The notes: generated by a model from the letters alone, not told the origin. A stretch of DNA of 64,000 nucleotides from Polytrichum commune (GCA_950295325.1 OX485806.1:36146001-36210000), one strand, 5' to 3'; counted from the stretch's first letter, positions 22,155-33,494 are shown. Numbers and translations are program-made.

Positions 22155-23707
22155 CAGTGTTCAAGATTGAAGTCTTCAATGCCCTTCAAACGCGATTTGG
22201 CCCTTCAAAATATACCTCTCTCAAAACAGCCCTTCAAAATGCAACCCCAAACTCAAAATGAAAACTTCACTTGACGTCCTCAAAATTTTTACACCCGTCA
22301 ACACTGTAGCGCTACAGTGACGAGGAGGTCGCTACAGTGACAACCTCAACACCTAGCAAATGATTCATTCAACATCGATCTGACTTGGAATTCAACTTTT
22401 TAGGTCTTGCAAAAGATTGGAATCCAACCCTTTCTTTGGTAAGCATTGAGTCAGTGTTGTAGTGTGATGTGATTCAATCAATGTGAAATCAGTGCTGATT
22501 TGGGTGAGATGGTTATCCCGTGGCTTGGTCATGGAGAGATTGGTATTTTGTATGCCTGCAATTTTAGAAATTTGGGAGGTTGAAGAACCCACATGGTACA
22601 AGGATCTAACTTCTCTTCAGTTCCAATTTTTCATTCACATGCTAGCTGATATATTATCAGAGTTGAATAAGGTCAATCGCAAGTTTCAGTTTGATCTTGT
22701 AGATATCACTAGCATAGCTTCTATGATTGATGTAACAATCAGCTTGTTTCGTAGACACTATCTGGGTGTAAGTTTTGGCCTGACAACCAAACACCTAGGA
22801 AAGTTTCTCCGCGAGGTGGTACCCAATGGGCAGATATTGTATGTTGATAGTTTTGGGTGCGAAAAAATGCATATCTTGCATTATGATTCCATGCCCGAGT
22901 GTGACGTAGGAGGCTCATTGGAGGCATGCATCATGTTGGGGAGGCAGTATGTGCAGAAGATCATCGATTCACTCAATGATCGATTTCCTGACTTGTCCAT
23001 TTTCAATGCGGCCCGGCTTTTTAGCCCGAAGCACTATCCCGTAGATGAATTGGACAGAGGGACATTAACGGAACAGTGGTTGAACCGGTTGGTGACACAT
23101 TTCCGTTGGAGCGATGACCTTGTTAATCAATGCAATGCGGAATTGCTAGAATTCGTGGAGATGTTATGTTCCGTTTGTGAACGCCGAAGTATGCAAGAAG
23201 CTTGGGTTTTTTGTGGCAATGACCGGGAGCTCATGATTAATTGGCCAACTATGATGTCGCTATGGCAAGCCATACTTGTGATCCCAACTAGCACTGCTGT
23301 TTGTGAGCGTGGTTTTTCAAAGCAAAATTGGGTTAAGAGTGAAAGGAGAACTAGACTCAACCTTGACACACTAGATGCTTTAATGAGGGTTAGTCTAAAT
23401 GGGTTAGGAGTTGAATTCATGGATTGGGATAGTATTTTTGAATCTTGGAAAATTGGCACAAGAACCAACAAGCGTAGGGCATTATCACTAGAAGAGGTGG
23501 AGTTAGATGGTTGATTCTTAATTCTTCACATTGTATTGGAAGCATGCACCATATAAATCATGCATAAGTTTAATATGAGTTTTTTATATTTTATTTCTAT
23601 ATTACTGAATTGACGTCTTGAATTTGAACTAGCCCTTCAACCGAAGGGCTCAAATTTTAGAGCCCTTCAAAATGAAACTCATATGAGGGCTTCAATCTTG
23701 AACACTG
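22155..23707 (+). mobile_element. hAT element with both ends and 8-bp duplication
   Basis: The element starts CAGTGTTCAAGATTGAAG and ends with its inverted copy CTTCAATCTTGAACACTG. A perfect 8-bp duplication CTTGGGAC flanks it (22147-22154 and 23708-23715). Subterminal CCCTTCAA motifs repeat on both sides, as expected for transposase binding sites in hAT elements. At 1553 bp it is much shorter than autonomous hATs and keeps only the C-terminal transposase region. Confidence 0.92.
22483..23514 (+). CDS. hAT transposase, C-terminal part (ZNF862/DUF4371-like)
   Basis: This 343-codon frame is the longest in the window. Residues about 45-110 (LADILSELNKVNRKFQFDL...ISLFRRHYLG) resemble the middle of ZNF862/DUF4371-type hAT proteins. 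Residues about 250-310 form the hAT C-terminal dimerisation region: NWPTMMSLWQAILVIPTSTA, then VCERGFSKQNWVKSERRTRL. The N-terminal BED zinc finger and the early DDE catalytic residues are absent, so it should not be able to transpose the element. The given start is merely the first ATG; the ancestral start lay upstream in sequence now deleted. A decayed homologue is at 31445-32962. It could be expressed as a fragment, but there is no evidence for that. Confidence 0.8.
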   Translation: MKSVLIWVRWLSRGLVMERLVFCMPAILEIWEVEEPTWYKDLTSLQFQFFIHMLADILSELNKVNRKFQFDLVDITSIASMIDVTISLFRRHYLGVSFGLTTKHLGKFLREVVPNGQILYVDSFGCEKMHILHYDSMPECDVGGSLEACIMLGRQYVQKIIDSLNDRFPDLSIFNAARLFSPKHYPVDELDRGTLTEQWLNRLVTHFRWSDDLVNQCNAELLEFVEMLCSVCERRSMQEAWVFCGNDRELMINWPTMMSLWQAILVIPTSTAVCERGFSKQNWVKSERRTRLNLDTLDALMRVSLNGLGVEFMDWDSIFESWKIGTRTNKRRALSLEEVELDG

Positions 23708-23715
23708 CTTGGGAC

Positions 23716-25032
23716 TTAGGACTTGGGACCCGTGTGGATTGGCCTCATAGAACATATACAATATGCAACAAGTACATGGTTTACACATACAGCCTCCACG
23801 TGAGCATGCCTCATAGAACATATACTTAGGACTTGGGACCCATGTGAACCGGCATTATATGGAATCAAATGAATTCTCTAGATCAAGGCATGGGGTTTAA
23901 TTGATGAAATCAGAAACATGAATGAGGGCGAGGTTCCATGTACCAGTCCCGGTCCATTTTCTGAAAAATAAATGGGTGGGTGGGTGGGAAAATAATGGTG
24001 CCATCCCCCTCACCCAAGGACTGGTACCCCACATGGATGGGTGTCCCGTATTGTACATTTTGCAAGGACATCGCTAAAGGACGGGTCGTTTTAACGGTCA
24101 AGAGAAGGACATGTGCCAGTTAGAGAGCTCTGGTGACCAGATTGGCCGGTCACCTTGGGTACTATAGGCCATATTGTTCTTCAAGTCCTTTCTTTTTAGA
24201 GGTACACTCAGGGCCTCTTGCGGTATAGTGATACACTTTTGTGAAGGGCAAGGTACACATCAATCACTTGCATGAGATTTTGCAAGTGTGATGTAATATT
24301 AGTGCTAATTATTATTCTATTGAATTTATTACAATGCATGAAAAATTGTGTATCTCATGATGTTTTCAAGAATTTGGATTTTCAAAATAAAGTAAAATAA
24401 AATAAAATAAAATGTGATAGTAAGTGTTGGGTTTAATTTAAAAAAATCAAAGACTATTCAAATGTATCAAAAATCACTTAGAAACAACGAACAATCACAA
24501 TTTCAACTCAAAGTAAAACATATAAATATTTACATATTTCTATAGATGATATCGGTATCAACCTATGGACACCCAAGAACACATAATTTGGAATTCATTC
24601 GATAAATTCATGTGCAAATCAAATATCAAAAGTTAAATGATGATGACCTTCATTACCAGTCACCTTCATAAATTGTGATATCTTATCACTCACCAAATTT
24701 GGGGGGAAAATAGGAAATCGAAATAAACCAACACCCCACATAGAAGTAACCCTCCATTAAATGGGTTACATCACCCATTTTTTGATGATGTCACCCGTTT
24801 CTCAGCCATTGAAAAAATGGACCGGGCACTGTACATGGAACTTGGCCTTGATACGGGGGAGAACTTTAATATTTTTGTTACATCCTTCCCACATGAATAT
24901 GATCCTTTGCGACCTACCTCATAATTTCACTATTGTGATGATACTCAAGAATTACTTGGTAATGTTAGTTTATTTGTTTCATATTGAGGGTAATGTAAGC
25001 CCTTTAGATCAAGGCATGTGAACAAACTAATT
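23716..25032. other. Unclassified stretch with short repeats
   Basis: CCTCATAGAACATATAC occurs twice (23745 and 23812), each near an ACTTGGGACCC motif. A GGTCCATTTTxTG block appears in opposite orientations near 23950 and 24810. A TAAAA-type simple repeat lies at 24389-24412. No gene is supported. Confidence 0.35.
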
Positions 25033-25628
25033 TATCTCCACCTCAAGGATTTTCTCAAATACGAATGTGACTTGTACTTGAGGTAATTATTGACACCACC
25101 ACAAATCATAGACTTGCCATCAAAATTAGATGGTGGTCAACTGGTTCTATCTCTAGAGTTAATAGATTATGTTACTTTTGCTCTTATCATGAAATTGAAA
25201 ATGAGGCACGCTTTGTGTTGGAGTGTCCCCCATAAGATCCCATTAAAGATAAGTTTCAATCACTATAGTAGAGGCACCTATTCCTGGTCATAACTCCATC
25301 AACAATCTATAGGGTACCAAAATTTTGATAAGGTTGGAACCAATAGTATCAGGACACACGTCGTGATTTTGAGTGCGAAAGTAAGGAGGAATGAGCCATT
25401 AAAATGTGCAATTATGGCAAACTCTATACATTGGTAATATGTTTGGACCAACTTTTGGCTTCAAAAATTCATAGTAATTTCAATTTAAGAAATAAAATTA
25501 TTGAAAAAATTGTAGTCCTTTTGATTCTATCTTCCTAGATGGGAAAAAATTGCACCGCTTTATACTTCTCCAAATCTAGCACCGAATCTCTTAAGTGATT
25601 CATTATGGGCACCTCTACTCTACTTTAG

Positions 25629-25696
25629 ACCTTGGACAACTAGCCAACTAGCATCACCTAGCTAAATAGTTGCCCACATACTTAGTTGTCCAAGGT
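25629..25696. repeat. Small hairpin with 14-bp perfect arms
   Basis: ACCTTGGACAACTA (25629-25642) and its exact reverse complement (25683-25696) enclose a 40-base loop that is itself rich in CTAGC/GCTA motifs. Confidence 0.85.
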
Positions 25697-25700
25697 TTGA

Positions 25701-25955
25701 TCACTATATTCGTTAATTTGGGACTTTTTTGGTATTTTGAGACAGTTACAAATAGAAGAATATGGATAAAATCACATAGATATTGGAGAATGTTGTAAGA
25801 TGCAAATACTTTGAAGCGGGTGTTCATATCAAGAACCCAATTAAGAACTCATATCAAGATGGTTTAGGTAGGATGACCCAAACATTAGACCATGTTGTTG
25901 TGGTCTATATATTAATTTGAGACAAGAGAAAGTCTCAAATTAACGAATATAATGA
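25701..25955. mobile_element. Short MITE (255 bp)
   Basis: TCACTATATTCGTTAATTTG at the left faces CAAATTAACGAATATAATGA at the right. The arms are about 25 bases with two or three mismatches. It lies inside the insertion that splits the LINE fragment. Confidence 0.6.
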
Positions 25956-26299
25956 TTTTGCTCTATTTGAGAACGTAGTATTAGGAAGTCTCAAGTCTTT
26001 CTTTCAATTAGACCATCAAGTTGATATCAACCTCACAGAGGCTACTGCACTCTGCTACTCTGCCACTCTAGGGAATTAATCAATTTGACACCACCTTGAT
26101 GTATCTTTAGTCCCACAACCTTTCGGCTTCTTGGACTTTAAAATCGATTTCAAATCATTAAGTCAATGAGAAACCTGATATGCTTGGGCTAAAATTATAG
26201 ATGCTATAGATTGGCGGAAAGGTACAAGTTTAATATGGTATGGTATTATGCGACAACCTTGGATTCTATTTTCAGATGCCCTAATTATAGAATAAATTA

Positions 26300-26420
26300 C
26301 ACTCTAAATTCCGTAAGATCACGCTCATGGCAACCAAAATTGCATGTGATATTAACGACTTATGTAGTATTAACATGGATGCATGTTTAAGAGAATTAGG
26401 GTAGCATGTGACATTATGGA
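26300..26420 (+). mobile_element. Truncated CACTCTAAA-type MITE
   Basis: It begins TA-CACTCTAAATTCCGTAAG and shares the GGCAACC and CATGTGACATTATGGAACA blocks with 21416-21881 and 42544-42772. No matching right end was seen. Confidence 0.55.
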
Positions 26421-27059
26421 ACAACACAAAGTTAATTATTAAAATCATTGACTTTAATGAAAATTATTACAATGATGACAACATGATATGTGTGAATGTG
26501 TGATTTGAGATATTTAATGGTTTATTTTAATATCAAAACCCATGATATATGAGAGAGACACGTAACAAAAAGAGTGAGATTTAAATTAAGAACATCCATT
26601 CCCTAGGCCTTTAGGCTATAAGAGGAGTGAAGAAAGAAAAGAAAAAGAAAAAATAACACCCGTATCTTTGTACCAGCGTGAATGCGAGCCCGTTGGCCAT
26701 ACATTGATCACGGTATTCCGTGATGCAATGTGCGGTTTTATGCCTCCTTTGGGGAGGTGGGCTCTGAGGAGGGGCACAAGTAATCTAGTTTAGTTAGGGG
26801 GAGGTACATGTTTTTGTTTGTTGTCTAGTTTTCTCTTATTTAGTACTAGATAGGTAAGGTATTTGATGGCCTTATGATGTATGTTTTTCATAAGATTTTT
26901 GATGCTTGATTTTGGGATTTTTAGTTTTGTGAGATTATCAATGCAGTGTTCGTGTATGGCTCCTCTTACTCCTGCTGTGATGGTGATGAGGGGGTTGGTA
27001 TTCCAACCGTTATTTTGGATTGTGCTATTTAATGGGTCATATTTGGCGTGTTTGTGCGT

Positions 27060-27294
27060 CACTAGAAGAAAGCTTGTCCATTTCAACCGGCCTTGCGACT
27101 TGGCCATTGCGACTCATGCTAGGAAAATGCATAAAAAAATATCAATATGATTGTCAATTGGAGTATTTTAGTTAGTCATTATCCAAAACCTCCGGGTGGA
27201 CAACCACAAAGAGATTTTTTTATGCATTTTCCTAGCATGAGTCGCAATGGCCAAGTCGCAAGGCCGGTTGAAATGGACAAGCTTTCTTCTAGTG
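27060..27294. mobile_element. CACTA MITE, 81-bp perfect TIRs
   Basis: The ends are CACTAGAAGAAAGC and its reverse complement. The two 81-bp arms (27060-27140 and 27214-27294) are identical, with a 73-base spacer. The trinucleotide CGT flanks both sides (27057-27059 and 27295-27297). A CACTA start plus a 3-bp duplication is diagnostic of the CACTA (En/Spm, CMC) superfamily. Identical arms suggest a recent insertion. Open frames crossing each arm on both strands are artefacts. Confidence 0.9.
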
Positions 27295-27466
27295 CGTGAT
27301 GGCTTGTTCAGGGAATCTATCATGGCAGTATGTAAATTCAATGAATTGTATCGTGTGTTTAGGTGATGGTGATATAGGTGGTTGTGTTTGGTTTGGGGCT
27401 CCAATCACACATAAGATGTCTGGTCTTAGCTTAGCTTGGCATTGGCATGGTTTTAGGTGACATGTG

Positions 27467-29641
27467 TGTGAGCCAAATTTTTGGTCATTTCAATTCAACT
27501 ATAGGCTTATAGTTCAATTCGGATGGAGTCATCCAATAGGATGAATATAGTTAAACCATAGGCTAGGAAGTTACCACTATAGTCACGGCCATAGAAGGGC
27601 CTAGTTAGGCGGTTATTGTAACTATCATCTTCCTTCCCTCCCCGCCAAGCTAAGAGGGCCGGCGAAGAGGGAGGATGTAGACATTTCCAGATAATTGTTG
27701 AGCGCATTGTAGAACTATAGGCGTGTCTCCCTCATCACCGAGAGCGGGCGAGGACAATTGTTGAACCATTTTCCCTTTTTGAGTAAACACCGCAATGATT
27801 GCGGGTTACCCTATTTGTGAAAGTATATTGTTATTCAAGAATGAAAGTTGATCGGAGAACTATGATTCAGTGAAACTATCTTCTGATTGAGTGAGTAATA
27901 CGAGATGTGACATTGTTGATTATTGTTGAAGTTGCCTTCTTTGGATAGAGAGATGGCGAGTAAGGACGTGCATAACGAGCGAGAGTGAATATGAATTTGG
28001 ATGTGAGCGAGGAAAATAGAGTGTGAGACATAACTGATGAAAATGACGTGAAACACAATTGCCTGTTGTTGTGATTGCAATATGCAAAGATCGTAATTGT
28101 GAGAGAACTCGAGCGAATCAGAGCAATAAGAGTGAGTTGTTGAGAAATGATGAGTGCGAATTAAACCAGAGGGATGGTTGAATTATCTCAGAGAGGGATA
28201 GATAACATGGACGAGAGATAGAAATCAGTAAGGAAGTGAGTGATAATTGAGTAATCTGAGGGGAATGAAGAAGGCAATGTAGAAATCAAGAGCGAAAACT
28301 ATTATCAGTCGAAGTGGAATATTGTGTCACTATTGCCTAAGTGCAAATTCTAGAACATAGTTGAGCCTACCGAAATGATGAATATTGTGATACAAGCGAA
28401 CTATAGTATGAGTGAGAAGCATATCTAGTATGAGAGGCAGTCATTGAGTGGTCAGAACCTCAAGGATGAGGGATTAAGTGGAACTATGGGCAGAGGATCC
28501 CATTGACGTTGGCGCATACGCAGAATCCTTGGCCGAAGAAGGTGGAAGTTAAGGAAAGGAAGTGAGGAAAAACTATTGTCTCCCTGTGAGAGGGTGAATT
28601 AAGAGTGACAAGAGAGAAAGGTTGAAGAGATAAGGCCTGAGAGAGGCAAACCCTGGGAAAGGGAGGAGGAAGACCATGTGTCAGGCCGAGAGTTAAACTA
28701 TTGGCTATAGTTAAGCCTGAGATAGGCATTGAGAGGAAAGGTGTAAGGCCAAAGGCCAGTCCACAAGGAGGAATGATTATCGTTAGCCTGAGAGAAGCAG
28801 GAAGAGTTAAATGAACATAGTTCAGCCACAAGAGATCATAGTTGAACCTGAGATTTAGGCTGATAGAATTATCATTTGAGGAGTGAGTTTAAGGAGAGGT
28901 TCTCAATCAATTGAAGTGATGAGGAATCACTTCTGATCAATTGATTAGGGAAGAAATCGAGGGATGTGAGAGAGAGAGATTAAAGGAATGTAAGATATCA
29001 TTAACTTTGGATTATCAAGGGGACCTAGGCATAAGTTAATTGGATCTTTATTAAGTTTTGATTGTTAAGTAGTCAAGAGATAAGATCTTTGAGTATGAAA
29101 GGTGAATTAATCCAATCAACTATTATCTTGTGTGTTACCCTGGTTGTTGTTGTTGCAGGTTGTGCAGGGCGACCAAGATTATAGCTTGACTGATAATGGT
29201 TAATTGCATAAGTTGTGAGTAATGATTAAATCTGGAATTAATGAATGAACAATTGTTTTGTATTGGAATTAACATTGACCAAGTAATAAAGGAATTCCTT
29301 TGAATTGAAGATGCATTGGCCAATGGTTATCAAAGACAATTGTGATACTCAAAGACTATTGTTCTCGAAAGACTATTGTTATACAAAATCTCATGGCGAG
29401 ATGGAAACTACATCTTACTGACACACATACCCCACTGAACGAGACACAGTGAGAGGAAACCAAGAGAGAAAAGGAGAGTAAAAGACATACCAGTCATGTT
29501 CTAGAGTGAATATAGCAAACCTTTGGTCTAATTAATGAATTATGAAGTGACAAATGCCTGTAATAAACACCAGTTAAGTCTTCCTTGAGAGTCTGTACCC
29601 TGGGTTTTGGGTTATTTAAGTGAGAGCAAAAACTAACTACA
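27467..29641. mobile_element. Probable solo LTR (2175 bp) with 5-bp duplication
   Basis: The insert starts TGTGAGCC and ends CTAACTACA, giving TG..CA termini, and is flanked by ATGTG on both sides (27462-27466 and 29642-29646). It lies within a LINE codon string that rejoins in frame when the insert and one ATGTG are removed. I see no gag or pol frames inside, and 28100-29000 is strongly purine-rich (GAGAG/AGGAAG). A long solo LTR is the simplest reading; a non-coding LTR-type element such as a LARD remnant is possible. TG and CA do not settle orientation. Confidence 0.75.
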
Positions 29642-30364
29642 ATGTGCATTGGAGTAGCCATTCTGGTATTGTTTGTTATTGTGGCTGGTTATTGAGGTGG
29701 CCTGCATTGGTCAGTGTGAAGAACCTAGTGTTTTTGTTGGCTTGTAGTGTTTGAGTGATGAGGTGTACTGCTTTGTAATGCCTTGCGATTCTGAGTCCTT
29801 TAAGGTATGGGTGTTCACATGTAGATAGTAAATGGGGCCACGTGTCACGTTCGTTTTCATGGCATAGTGTGCAGTTGGGATTCTGGTATGTGATAGGCCA
29901 AAATATGTTTTTCATGTGGTTGCCCATGTATTGGGCATACTTGAATTTTAGTGTTTGGGTGATTTGGGTATCTGGCACTTTCTCGTTTTGCCAAAAGTGG
30001 TTGGAGAGCTTCTGATTTATTTGGAAATTTGATATCCATTTGTCTACGTATGGGAATTTATGTTTGGCGAGGATTGTTTCTCGGTTTCCATGTTCTTTGG
30101 TTATGAATGTACGTAGGTTACGGATGGCTCCATCGTGTGTGGCTGTTGGACAGCTGGCTAGCCAGTATGGCTATAAGAGGAGTGACAATTAACAAGGTTG
30201 ACATTACGGAGTTTAGTTTGGTTGCCACCCTGAGCATACTATGTCTACTAAGTATTGAAATAAAGGGGTCACAAATTAGCTTGAATCATGTTGTTCATAG
30301 AACCAACAAGGTTGTGGCTGGGTCACATGGGGTTTTCAAGCCCAGTATTTTCTGAACCCCCTAT

Positions 30365-30814
30365 TTTCAGTGCCCAGGAAGTTTTCGGGCAGAGTCGGTC
30401 AAGATCCTGGTAATTCTAAACCAGCTGGTTACATGTTGACATCTTCCAATTTTCGTTCATTCATTTCGGGTATATTCTATAGATTCCTCTAAGAATGGTA
30501 ATTCTCCTGAAGTATCGAACTTCAACCCTCCGATCAGGGAGAACCGGCAGTTAGTTACAGATGAACCACTTGAGTTTGAGAAATAACCCGTTGAAGTTCA
30601 AGATTGCAGGAAAATTACCGATCGTTTAGAGGAATTTATAGAATATACCCCAATTTAATAAAGGAAAACTGAAGGATGTCAACATGGAACCGGTTGAACT
30701 TGCAAACAATAGGATCTCAACCAATTATGTCCAAAAATCTCCCCGATCACTGCTTCAACCGGTTATTTCTCAAACTCAACCGGCTCATCTGTAACTAACC
30801 GCCGGTTCTCCCCA
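30365..30814. mobile_element. GGTT-rich family, head-to-head pair
   Basis: Segment 30536-30750 is a forward copy (GGGAGAACCGGCAGTTAGTT to CCAAAAATCTCCCCGATC). Segment 30365-30530 is an inverted copy of its inner part. Segment 30753-30814 is an inverted copy of its first 60 bases (ending CGCCGGTTCTCCCC), so 30536-30814 has about 60-bp terminal inverted repeats. It is non-coding. The target duplication is not resolved. Confidence 0.7.
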
Positions 30815-31444
30815 GACATAGCCCCCCCCCCCAAAATAGAACATCTACCAAGTTTCAAGAGCGGCCACTCATGAAACTCAAGGGATCAGGATCAGTGTAT
30901 ATGTTTGACAAAGTTTTTGCAAGCTTTTCACATTTGACACGCAAAAACTTGCACAAAAAAAAGTGCATGTCAATTGACATGCACAATTTAGAAGTTGACA
31001 CGTATTGTGACTTGTGAAGAAAAAAAAACACACGTCATTTGACACACTAGAAATTGAAATGACACGTATACTAGACAACTTAAGTATTATAAATTTTAGC
31101 TCAAGTATCCGGAAAACATAAACCATAACAGTAGGAGAACTTCCTACACTCACTTACATACTTAAGTTCAGCTTTGTTCTTACAATTTCTTTGTAACCGG
31201 GAGCTGAGATGGTGATTAGAGATAGAGAGACTAATTGGGAATGAATGAATTATCTGTGGGGGCACAAGGCGAGGCAAATATTTGGTGGTGCAAGAAGCCA
31301 TAGTCAGAGTTTTATGCATCCCAAGACATTTAATCAACCTTCTGTCATGGACGACTTCCAAATCCAACCCGATGTTGTCATTGTGGTGTGCAATATTGGA
31401 ATTTTTATGAGAAATATTAAAACATATCAGTGATGGACTTTTAA

Positions 31445-32962
31445 TAGAGGCACAATCCTCCCCATTTTATTATTTGATGATAGACGAGGCCACTGATCGA
31501 ACTCTTGAACAACATTTAATCATTTGTGTAGTTTATTTATCAAACAATGGGAAAGGACCTCATGTTACACAATTTGTTGAGCTTTTGGCTCTTCGAGATG
31601 GTATAGTAGAATCTATGTATCAGGTGGTCACTAGACTATTGCAGAATATGCATTGGATGACTCTCAACCAAATAGCTTTAGCCACTGATGAGGCTTCTAG
31701 TATGACGGGACACTATACAAACTAGCAACTAGAATGTGTGTAGAGGTTCCAACTTTCATAAATGTGCATTGTATTGCGCATCGTGAAGATTTAGTTGCAG
31801 AAGATGCAGCTAGAGCTTTTCCAAAGTTTCAATTTTGGACCATTTTGCCAACAAAGTTTATGAGTGGGTGGGCCATAGTACAAATCGATGCAACGAGTTG
31901 AAACGATTGTTAAAGGATGTATTTGAAGAAGATTATGTAGTGGTTTTACAAATTCATATAGTACAGTGGTTTTCTTGAGGTAATGTTATGACCCGCTTAC
32001 TACAGTGCGTACCAACATTATTGGAATTTTTCAAAGTTGAAGAGTTGCATTGGTATGAGATCATGTGCTCTTTAAATTTAATTTTTACTTGAACTTGCTT
32101 GTGGATGTTTTACAAAAGTTGAATAAATTGAATATCAAATTCAAATACAATATGGTTGGTATCAGAACTATTAGTATAACCATCGATATCACTATTTCAA
32201 TTTTATCACGTTATTTTTTATACAGGATTGGACCTATGTTTGGTCGTACATGCAAGAATTTGGGAAATTCTTGAGGGAGTATGCAAAAAATCTTCAATTG
32301 AGTTATAAAAACAATACATAAGATCGTATTGTTCATGCATTGGCAACTAATGGGCCCAATGAACTACAACAATGCATGTTATTGGGTGCATCTTATGTGC
32401 AAAGAGTTGTTTATGCTTTGAATGATTGTTTCCCAGACCTTCCAGTATTCAATGCAACCAAACTTTTTAGCCCTTGTAATTATCCAAACGATGATAGTGA
32501 ATGAGTCACAAATACCGAATTGTGGCTAGAAAGGATAATTTTGAAGTTTCAATTTACTAAAGAAGAAACTGGCATGTGTAAAGGTGAACTCCTGGAATTT
32601 ACGGAAACACTTCGACATGGGTGTGAGAACAAAACGATATTTGAGGCTTGGCGCATATGTGGTAGCAGTTTGGAATGGCACACAAATTGGCCTAAACTTA
32701 TGTAACTTTGGCAAAAAATTATACTCATTCCATCAAGTATAGCTATTTGCAAGAGAGGATTTTACAAACAAAATGCAATCAAAAGCCACTTGTGGAATAG
32801 GTTGAACTTGAAGACCCTTGATGCTCTTATGCGGGTTTCTCTTTGTGGGCTACCATCTTCGACATTAGGAGAAACATGCAAGACCGAAGGATACTTACGC
32901 TCGATTGATGGTTATTTTGTTACAAATAAAGATTGCATTTTGATTATTCAAAATATTATTTA
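31445..32962 (+). pseudogene. Decayed hAT transposase (DUF4371 plus hAT dimerisation)
   Basis: Frame 31474-31725 gives MIDEATDRTLEQHLIICVVY...LATDEASSMTG, matching the DUF4371 catalytic segment that includes the first DDE Asp (DE.TD) and the D.A..M.G motif. A frameshift leads to INVHCIAHREDLV (about 31755-31800), the expected HC.AH motif. The middle region (32065-32274) and a C-terminal WQKIILIPSSIAICKRGF...NRLNLKTLDALMRVSL (about 32708-32860) parallel the protein at 22483-23514. Several stops and frameshifts make it non-functional. It is older than the 22-kb copy but keeps more of the N-terminal half. Confidence 0.8.
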
Positions 32963-32999
32963 ATATTGTGTAATCCAAAATTGAGGTGAAATTTTAGAA

Positions 33000-33278
33000 A
33001 AAAATGTTTATATCAATTGACATACATTTTCGTTCTTGAAAACCTCACATGACACTTTGGATTTGAAGTTGAACGTCAAATGAAATTCATCAAACATACA
33101 CACTAATCAGGGTGGTGGCTATCGGCTGCCACGGCCAAGGGAGCCTGCAAAAAGTATTTTAAAACAATTGGGGGCAGTGTGTATGCTTAACAAATGTCAT
33201 TTGACTTTCAACTACAAATCCAAAGTGTCATGTGACGTTTTCAAAAACAACAATCAATGTCAATTGACATCTACATTT
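33000..33278. repeat. Inverted repeat beside hAT right arm
   Basis: Segments 33000-33105 and 33175-33278 are reverse complements with some mismatches; ACATGACACTTTGGATTTG is the core. The 70-base tip (GGTGGTGGCTATCGGCTGCC...GCCTGCAAAAAGTATTTTAA) is related in reverse orientation to 41750-41820. Confidence 0.75.
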
Positions 33279-33494
33279 TTTTTTTGAAATGTCACCTCAA
33301 TGTCACATGCCTAGAAGTATGTGTCATTTCAATCTCATGTGTCAATTGAGGTGTGGTTTTTTCCCTCACAAGTCGCACACACTATATGTCTAATTCTAAA
33401 TTGAGTGTGTCGATTGATGTGCATTTTTTCTTGTGCAAGTTTTAGCGTGTCAAATGTCACAAACTTGTAAATACTTTGTAAAAAATACACCATG

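Larger units (their letters stand above)
25033..26160 (+). pseudogene. LINE 3' fragment interrupted by an insertion
   Basis: Segment 25033-25275 matches the LINE block CCACCTCAAGGATT...TGTTACTTTTGCTCTTATCA...GAGTGTCCC. The match resumes at about 25962 with TATTTGAGAACG, GTCTTTCTTTCAATTAGACC and CCTCACAGAGGC, ending near CGGCTTCTTGGACTTTAAAA. The DNA between is inserted and contains a small hairpin and a MITE. Frames are broken. Confidence 0.65.
26785..30165 (-). pseudogene. LINE C-terminal region, interrupted twice
   Basis: Reading minus from about 30160, the frame gives RNLRTFITKEHGN, then TQITQTLKFKYAQYMGNHMK, a Cys/His knuckle (CTLCHENERDTWPHLLSTC, residues about 33-55 of the frame starting 29978), LRIARHYKA, and after one TAA stop TIPEWLLQC. 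An LTR-like insert (27467-29641) follows. The frame resumes with AKLRPDILCVIGAP and IQFIEFTYCHDRFPEQAITH. A CACTA MITE (27060-27294) then intervenes. It resumes again with KYDPLNSTIQNNGW, LITITAGVRGAIHEH and YLVLNKRKLDN, ending near 26790. Deleting both inserts and one duplication each restores the frame, leaving a single stop. The RT domain is not in the window (5' truncation). Confidence 0.85.
30893..33494 (+). mobile_element. Second hAT element with long inverted repeats
   Basis: The left block 30893-31075 (CAGTGTATATGTTTGACAAA, then GACACGCAAAAACTTGCAC, then AATGACACGTATAC) is mirrored by 33300-33494 read in reverse. The arms are about 185 bases and diverged. A separate inverted pair (33000-33105 and 33175-33278) lies next to the right arm. 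The interior holds a decayed hAT transposase. Clear 8-bp duplications were not found, so the borders are approximate. Confidence 0.7.

Noticed and set aside
27168-27404. 78-codon minus-strand ORF near the CACTA MITE
   Set aside because: It fuses LINE codons in a wrong frame to the MITE arm; an insertion artefact.
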